This document shows, piece after piece, positions 59,674-64,000 of a stretch of 64,000 nucleotides of DNA (within the stretch, counting starts at the first letter, position 1; each line of letters begins with the position of its first letter). A program made the position numbers and the translations under genes. Source of the stretch: Fictibacillus arsenicus (GTDB lineage Bacteria > Bacillota > Bacilli > Bacillales > Fictibacillaceae); the NCBI RefSeq assembly GCF_001642935.1, contig NZ_CP016761.1, forward strand, positions 1,302,001 through 1,366,000. Reading direction: 5' to 3'. The notes under the pieces were generated by a model. The model saw only the letters and a list, made by a program, of their open reading frames with translations, did not search any database and was not told the origin of the DNA.

Positions 59674-59689
59674 ATGGGCGGGTATGCTC

Positions 59690-60346
59690 TTATCGTTTTC
59701 CGCTTAATCCGTACATCACAAATTCAACGATGTGTTCAATCTCTTTATCATCATCCCATTCCTGGTTAGGAAAAAGAATGAAGCGGGGTAGAATGTAACC
59801 GATGATGCTTGAGGCTGACATGCGTATGATGGTTTCAGGTGGCAAGTCGATGATTTCTCCCTTTTCCTGAAAGTGCTCGATGATTTTCTTAAACTTCCCG
59901 TATACGTGCTCATTGAAAAGTTTCTGATAAGGTTCACGAAGCTCGTCGTGAAACGCAATCTCTTGTATGAAAATTTTCAACACAGAGAAATGTTTTTTTA
60001 CGAACTCCAGACGATTCTTCGCGATCATTCTTAGAAAATCCTCGTAATGCTCATACTCTTTCTCAAATACTTCTTTTGCAAATGTTTTTATAAAGAAGGG
60101 AGCAGCGAACTTTGCCATTGTCGGTGTAACGATCGCTAAAAGAAGTTCCTTTTTTGTTTTGTAGTGGCGGAAGATCGTACCTTCAGCAACCCCTGCTTTC
60201 TTTGCAATTTCACTTGTGGAAGATGCTGCAAACCCTTTTTCTGAAAAAGTATCAATTGCCGCTGCTAATATTTTTTGCTGCTTTTCACTAATGACAGTGT
60301 CTTCGGTGTCATTTATCAGCTCTTTAATCCATTCTTGATCGGACAT
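59690..60346 (-). CDS. TetR-family repressor
   Basis: A 218-residue regulator: helix-turn-helix AAIDTFSEKGFAASSTSEIA and VAEGTIFRHYKTKKELL at residues 25-70, then a ligand-binding domain (about 80-215). It is the last gene of the ABC operon on the minus strand and should repress the operator pair at 62203-62273. Ligand unknown, probably the exported compound. Confidence 0.9.
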   Translation of the reverse strand: MSDQEWIKELINDTEDTVISEKQQKILAAAIDTFSEKGFAASSTSEIAKKAGVAEGTIFRHYKTKKELLLAIVTPTMAKFAAPFFIKTFAKEVFEKEYEHYEDFLRMIAKNRLEFVKKHFSVLKIFIQEIAFHDELREPYQKLFNEHVYGKFKKIIEHFQEKGEIIDLPPETIIRMSASSIIGYILPRFILFPNQEWDDDKEIEHIVEFVMYGLSGKR

Positions 60347-60414
60347 GAGTGTGTTTCTCCTTTAAACGTGCGTTTCTTTTATTATAGACACATTTTTCAT
60401 CAGTGGACAAACCG

Positions 60415-61452
60415 TTACAGTTTTCTGTGTTTTTTTAACGCCAAAACGTTTAATACCATAAAGAGCAACGAAAAACCGGCGAGAACAAGAACTTCATCAT
60501 AGATCTCTGACCATCCGCCGCCTTGGATCATTACGTCGCGAATCGCCTGGCCGCCGTAAGTCAACGGCATGAGATAACTTAGCGGCTGGAGCCAGTCAGC
60601 CATCGTTTCAATGTTAAAGAGTCCAGAGAAGAACACTTGCGGAACGACGACCAGCGGTATGAACTGAATCATCTGCAGTTCGTTTTTTGCAAATGCAGAT
60701 AGCAATGTTCCTAGCGATAGAGCTGTAACGGCCAACATGAGTGTGATCAAAATAACGAACCAGATGGAACCTGCCATCAGGATGTCGAGAACATAGATCG
60801 AGAACGAGACGATAATTGCTGATTGGATAATGGTAAAAATCCCGAAACCTAAAACATATCCAGCAACCATTTCCCAGCGGCGCATCGGTGTAGCAAGCAA
60901 TCGTTCCAGCGTGCCTGTCGTTCTTTCGCGCAAAAATGAAACGCCTGCGATCAGGAATACGAAAAAGAATATGAAGAATCCAATTAGAAACGGTCCGATG
61001 TAGTCAAAGGATTCCATATCAGCCGATCCGTGCAGGTATTCAATTTCTGTTTCCATTGAGTTTTGCTGGTTGCTTTGCGGAGTCAATGGTTTCAGCGTTT
61101 TTTCCACAGTCATCATTACCGCTTTGTTAGCTGTCGGATTGCTGCCCTCCAAGGTGATTTTCGTTGATGGAGGGTTGATCTCAATTATTGCATCCAGCTT
61201 TTCATTTTCTAAGTCTTCGGCTGCTAGTTTTTTATTTTCATAGACTGTAAAAGACTTATCAGTTTTCTCAAGTTGTGAAGAAATCTGTTCCGTACTGCTC
61301 ATTACAGCGATCTCAGGGTCATAATCATTTCCAGAAAAAACGAGATTAACAAGCGATAAGATGAGTAATGGTGCCAGGAACATCATGGCAAGCGTTCGTT
61401 TATCCCGGATGAACTGGCGGATGATCCGTTTTACTAATGCTCTAGTTCTCAT
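60415..61452 (-). CDS. ABC-2-type permease
   Basis: A 345-residue permease. N-terminal helix (DKRTLAMMFLAPLLILSLVNL), a large outside domain (about 40-165), and five helices at the C-terminus (IGPFLIGFFIFFFVFLIAG onward, with the LRERTTGTLERLLATP signature of YhgE/ABC-2 type). ATG 61452 follows GGAGGTG inside the end of the ATPase gene, so they are coupled. Confidence 0.9.
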   Translation of the reverse strand: MRTRALVKRIIRQFIRDKRTLAMMFLAPLLILSLVNLVFSGNDYDPEIAVMSSTEQISSQLEKTDKSFTVYENKKLAAEDLENEKLDAIIEINPPSTKITLEGSNPTANKAVMMTVEKTLKPLTPQSNQQNSMETEIEYLHGSADMESFDYIGPFLIGFFIFFFVFLIAGVSFLRERTTGTLERLLATPMRRWEMVAGYVLGFGIFTIIQSAIIVSFSIYVLDILMAGSIWFVILITLMLAVTALSLGTLLSAFAKNELQMIQFIPLVVVPQVFFSGLFNIETMADWLQPLSYLMPLTYGGQAIRDVMIQGGGWSEIYDEVLVLAGFSLLFMVLNVLALKKHRKL

Positions 61453-62170
61453 TTCGGACACCTCCGTAATAAAGGAAAGCATCTTCAATCGTTGTACTTG
61501 CTGTGGATTCTTTTAGTTCCTGAGGTGAACCTGAAGCTATTAATCTTCCATCACGCAGCATACCAAGGTGGCCGCATTTCTCTGCTTCATCCATCACGTG
61601 AGTCGTGACAAGGATCGTTGTACCAGCGTCACTTAGTTTGTAAAGTTCGTTCCAGATTGACTGGCGAAGAACAGGATCAATCCCAACAGTAGGTTCATCT
61701 AGTATTAAGATCTCGGGTTCATGAAGAAGGGCTGCAGCTAATGATAAGCGTCTTTTCATTCCTCCTGAGTATTGATGAACAGGCTTCTTTAAAAATTCAG
61801 TCAGGTTTACTAGGGAAGCAGCGTGTTCGATTCGTTCTTTTTGCTTTTGTCCTTTTAAACCGTAAATGGAAGCGAAGAACTCAAGATTTTCTTTGCCGCT
61901 CAGTTCAACATAAAGTGCGTCAGATTGAGCCATAAAACCAATGCGTGTCATGTTATGAAGATTAGGCATGAGTGTGTCGAGTACTTTAATACTGCCTTTT
62001 GTTGGGGTTTCAATGCCTGCAATCATTTTAACGAGAGTCGTTTTCCCTGCACCGGATGGACCAAGTAATCCGTAAATCTTATTCTTTTCAACGTTTAACG
62101 AAATCTTTTCTAAAACCTGATGTGAACCATAGTTTTTTGATACATCGGATACGTGTATAACAGATTTCAT
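61442..62170 (-). CDS. ABC transporter ATP-binding protein
   Basis: A 242-residue ATPase: Walker A GPSGAGKTT, signature QYSGGMKRRLS, Walker B ILILDEPTVGID, H-loop TTHVMDEA. With the ABC-2 permease downstream it forms an efflux pump, possibly for a drug or lipid. AGGAGG precedes the ATG, and it is the first gene of the TetR-controlled operon. Confidence 0.93.
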   Translation of the reverse strand: MKSVIHVSDVSKNYGSHQVLEKISLNVEKNKIYGLLGPSGAGKTTLVKMIAGIETPTKGSIKVLDTLMPNLHNMTRIGFMAQSDALYVELSGKENLEFFASIYGLKGQKQKERIEHAASLVNLTEFLKKPVHQYSGGMKRRLSLAAALLHEPEILILDEPTVGIDPVLRQSIWNELYKLSDAGTTILVTTHVMDEAEKCGHLGMLRDGRLIASGSPQELKESTASTTIEDAFLYYGGVRNEN

Positions 62171-62202
62171 ACGGAACCTCCTTAAAGGTTAATGATAAGA
62201 AG

Positions 62203-62216
62203 TGAGTAATCACTCA
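62203..62216. promoter_or_regulatory. TetR operator copy 1
   Basis: TGAGT-AATC-ACTCA, downstream of the promoter. Confidence 0.7.
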
Positions 62217-62228
62217 TTTTCTATTTTT

Positions 62229-62258
62229 AGCATATGTGAGTGTACAGAATATTGTCAA
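62229..62258 (-). promoter_or_regulatory. Promoter of the ABC-tetR operon
   Basis: On the minus strand TTGACA (62258-62253), an 18-base spacer, TATGCT (62234-62229). The two TGAGT-N4-ACTCA sites flank it. Confidence 0.75.
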
Positions 62259-62259
62259 G

Positions 62260-62273
62260 TGAGTACTCACTCA
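62260..62273. promoter_or_regulatory. TetR operator copy 2
   Basis: TGAGT-ACTC-ACTCA, one base upstream of the -35 box. The same half-sites as copy 1. Confidence 0.7.
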
Positions 62274-62287
62274 TTTGTTTCGACACA

Positions 62288-62317
62288 AAAAGAGATCCCC
62301 GAATAATAAGGGGATCT
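62288..62317 (-). terminator. Rho-independent terminator
   Basis: AGATCCCC pairs with GGGGATCT, followed on the minus strand by TTTTT. It ends the stress protein gene. Confidence 0.8.
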
Positions 62318-62351
62318 TCGTATATTTGAGGGGGTATTCATCGTAGTAACG

Positions 62352-62792
62352 TTACTTAATAACCAGTACGGGACATTCAGCTTTTTGAACAACGTAATGG
62401 CTTACACTTCCTAAGAACAATTCTTTTACACCGCTTAACCCGCGGCTGCCGATCACGATTAAATCGATTCCGTTTAGTGACGAATAGTGGGTAAGTACGT
62501 TTCCTGGGTGTCCTTCAATCGCTTTTGCAACGATAGGATGATCTGTTTTTAGGCTGATTTCTATTTTGACATTTTGGATGATCGCTTCGTTTCTTTCTTT
62601 TAACTCGTAGGATGCTTGTTCAACAGGATAGTTTGCGTACGTATATGCCATCGTATAAACAGGCTGGTAAACGGTGACTAGGTGAAGTTCATCGTCTTTT
62701 CTTTCGTTCGCAAATTCCACTGCAAAGTCTAATGCCTTTTGGCTTTCCTGAGATCCTTCATAAGCAACAAGGATGGTTTGTATGTTATTCAT
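62352..62792 (-). CDS. Universal stress protein (UspA family)
   Basis: A 146-residue protein of the ATP-binding Usp type: ILVAYEGSQESQKALDFAVE at the start, the G-x2-G-x9-G(S) nucleotide loop in GSRGLSGVKELFLGSVSHYV. Role in stress survival is by family. AGGGAGG precedes the ATG. The Fnr-like box upstream suggests induction under oxygen limitation. Confidence 0.9.
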   Translation of the reverse strand: MNNIQTILVAYEGSQESQKALDFAVEFANERKDDELHLVTVYQPVYTMAYTYANYPVEQASYELKERNEAIIQNVKIEISLKTDHPIVAKAIEGHPGNVLTHYSSLNGIDLIVIGSRGLSGVKELFLGSVSHYVVQKAECPVLVIK

Positions 62793-62861
62793 CTTAAATC
62801 CTCCCTACACTTTTTATATTTTGGAACTGATTTAAGCATATGATGTTAGAAGGTATTTGTA

Positions 62862-62877
62862 TGTGATAAACATCACA
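62862..62877 (-). promoter_or_regulatory. Fnr/CRP-like box upstream of uspA-like gene
   Basis: TGTGA-TAAACA-TCACA is a perfect match to the TGTGA-N6-TCACA consensus. On the minus strand a TATGCT -10 box lies at 62840-62835, so the predicted start of transcription is 62828 and the box is centred at -41.5, the class II activator position used by Bacillus Fnr. Confidence 0.75.
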
Positions 62878-62962
62878 AACTTTTGCTGTTTTGAAATAAT
62901 ATTGACGAAAATTTCAGGAAAAACCATAATTAACCTATATTACAAGAAATGAGGGGTTAAAG

Positions 62963-63016
62963 ATGTTAAAAAACAACACTAGCTATGTTCAAATGATGAT
63001 GGTGCGGAAGGGTTGA
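62963..63016 (+). CDS. Putative 17-aa leader peptide before methyltransferase gene
   Basis: ATG 62963 with GAGGGGTTAAAG upstream reads MLKNNTSYVQMMMVRKG and stops at 63016. Its end overlaps CGGAAGGGT (63005-63013), which can pair with ACCCTCCG (63033-63040) before the methyltransferase ribosome binding site GGGGG (63056-63060). This could be a translational control leader. Lower confidence than the ABC leader, as the hairpin is imperfect. The rest of the gap 62793-62962 holds only the Fnr-like box. Confidence 0.4.
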   Translation: MLKNNTSYVQMMMVRKG

Positions 63017-63069
63017 AATTTCGTTAACACTGACCCTCCGTGTAAAAACACTAATGGGGGAATTAATTT

Positions 63070-63834
63070 ATGTCTTTTAGCAATTATGGAGAACTTTGTA
63101 CGGAAGTTTATGATCTTACTAAAAAAGTTGGACAGTCTTTTGGCGGGGACATTGAGTATTACACGAGCAGACTGAAGGAAAACGGCGGACGTACCTTGGA
63201 AGCGATGGTCGGATCCGGGCGTGTAATCATTCCGCTTTTGGAAGCAGGGCTTCACGTTGATGGAATGGACTATTCTGCTGAGATGCTGGCTTCTTGTCAA
63301 AAGCGGATCGACGCAAAAGGATTATATGCTAACCTTTATCAAAGTGATCTTCAGAAACTCGATTTGCCTCAAAAATATAAGAATATCATTATACCTGGAG
63401 GCTCATTTTTACTGATCGAAAAGCGGGAAGAGTCACGTCAGGCATTGGAACAGATGTATGAAAATCTTGAGGATGACGGGCGTTTGATCTTGGATATCTT
63501 CCTGCCTACCGATAATTTTGAAGCGGGAAAAGTGCTTCGTACATTAACGGTAGACTGCCCGAACGGGGACATCATTACGATGGAAGATAAACTAGTAGAA
63601 GTGAACTTCTTCGAACAATACAAAGTATCCTATCTAAAGTACGAAAAATGGCGTCAGGGAAGTCTTATACAGACAGAACTGCAGCGTTTTGCAATCCGCT
63701 GGTACGGAATTGAAGAACTAAAGCTGATTATGGAGAGCGTTGGTTTTAAAAATGTTTCAGCGAGTGCTGACTTCCAGTATGGAAAGAAACCGACTTGCGC
63801 CCGTCAAAGCTTTGTTTTTGAAGCAACAAAATAA
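63070..63834 (+). CDS. Class I SAM-dependent methyltransferase
   Basis: A 254-residue methyltransferase. AdoMet site: LEAMVGSGRVIIPLLEAG (motif I, here VGSGR), GMDYSAEML (acidic strand), and LDLPQKYKNIIIPGGSFLLI. The end (IEELKLIMESVGFKNVS) is typical of small-molecule methyltransferases. Substrate unknown. GGGGGAATT precedes the ATG. Confidence 0.88.
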   Translation: MSFSNYGELCTEVYDLTKKVGQSFGGDIEYYTSRLKENGGRTLEAMVGSGRVIIPLLEAGLHVDGMDYSAEMLASCQKRIDAKGLYANLYQSDLQKLDLPQKYKNIIIPGGSFLLIEKREESRQALEQMYENLEDDGRLILDIFLPTDNFEAGKVLRTLTVDCPNGDIITMEDKLVEVNFFEQYKVSYLKYEKWRQGSLIQTELQRFAIRWYGIEELKLIMESVGFKNVSASADFQYGKKPTCARQSFVFEATK

Positions 63835-63840
63835 AGAAGA

Positions 63841-63876
63841 AAAACCATTTGCTTTTGTGAGCGAATGGTTTTTTTA
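63841..63876. terminator. Bidirectional terminator
   Basis: AAAACCATT pairs with AATGGTTTT (inner TGCT/AGCG), with T7 on the plus side. It lies between the methyltransferase and the convergent partial gene. Confidence 0.75.
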
Positions 63877-63883
63877 TACAAAA

Positions 63884-64000
63884 TTATTGTCGATTTTGTG
63901 TTTTCTGATACCGATACTGCTGCCATCTGAACCGGATAAAGCAGCCAACGCAAAATCCTAATATAGCGATGAATGATGCAGCTGCTACCATTGCAGTTGC
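63884..64000 (-). CDS. C-terminal end of a membrane protein (partial)
   Basis: An open frame enters from the right edge and stops at TAA 63884. The 38 visible residues hold one hydrophobic helix (AMVAAASFIAILGFCVGCFI) followed by a basic, Gln/Arg-rich tail (RFRWQQYRYQKTQNRQ). Family not recognised. Confidence 0.5.
   Translation of the reverse strand, partial: ATAMVAAASFIAILGFCVGCFIRFRWQQYRYQKTQNRQ

Overview
The window looks like chromosomal DNA of a low-GC, endospore-forming Firmicute of the family Bacillaceae. The evidence is strong AGGAGG-type ribosome binding sites with frequent TTG/GTG starts, a citR/citA pair, comK, ohr/ohrR, a CotF-type coat gene, a DUF3231 gene and a Ger(x)C remnant. 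I see no rRNA, tRNA, phage, integrase, transposase or CRISPR array. The genus is not provable here; Fictibacillus or a close relative is a guess.

Layout. 1-10 kb: an ECF-like sigma factor with a SnoaL tail, a kinase/APH-like pair, ArsR + SRPBCC, citA/citR, a MarR-GNAT fusion, and a polyamine pair (AdoMetDC-like + aminopropyltransferase-like). 10-18 kb: a secreted subtilisin, LysR/EamA, pheA and an ABC exporter whose mRNA leader carries a 17-codon ORF overlapping a long hairpin. 18-33 kb: an accessory stretch of small membrane proteins, lipoproteins and acetyltransferases with most of the broken genes in the window. In its middle a sigma-A promoter and a T-box leader control a translationally coupled HIT hydrolase + PP2C-like phosphatase pair. 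33-41 kb: galE, two membrane proteins, the cyanophycin operon cphB-cphA, and comK. 41-46 kb: a SigL (sigma-54) module of enhancer-binding activator, a textbook -24/-12 promoter, a GabT-like aminotransferase and a sodium:solute symporter. 46-50 kb: ohr/ohrR, a coat protein, a hydrolase, an NrnB-like nuclease. 50-57 kb: an MFS transporter, a two-component system beside an exported protein made of eight 28-residue repeats, and an acyl-CoA dehydrogenase. 57-64 kb: an MBL hydrolase/VOC pair, a TetR-controlled ABC operon, a universal stress protein with an Fnr-like box, and a methyltransferase with a possible leader peptide.

Three things stand out. (1) Several intergenic regions hold arrays of 20-21 bp direct repeats; unit sequences differ between arrays, but the period of about two helical turns is shared. 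Three of the arrays end in the same roughly 40-bp tail containing an ACGTGT...ACACGT inverted repeat. (2) A T-box that normally controls tRNA synthetases or amino-acid genes sits in front of HIT-PP2C. (3) Two short leader ORFs overlap hairpins, before an ABC exporter and before a methyltransferase.

Five genes are readable full length only if one base is added or removed (a DUF4362-like lipoprotein, Nudix, CPBP-like, NERD, VOC), and a sixth is possible. Three more are clear remnants. They are all small accessory genes, while the long housekeeping genes are intact. That argues for real decay, but sequencing error in short homopolymers cannot be excluded from the sequence alone.
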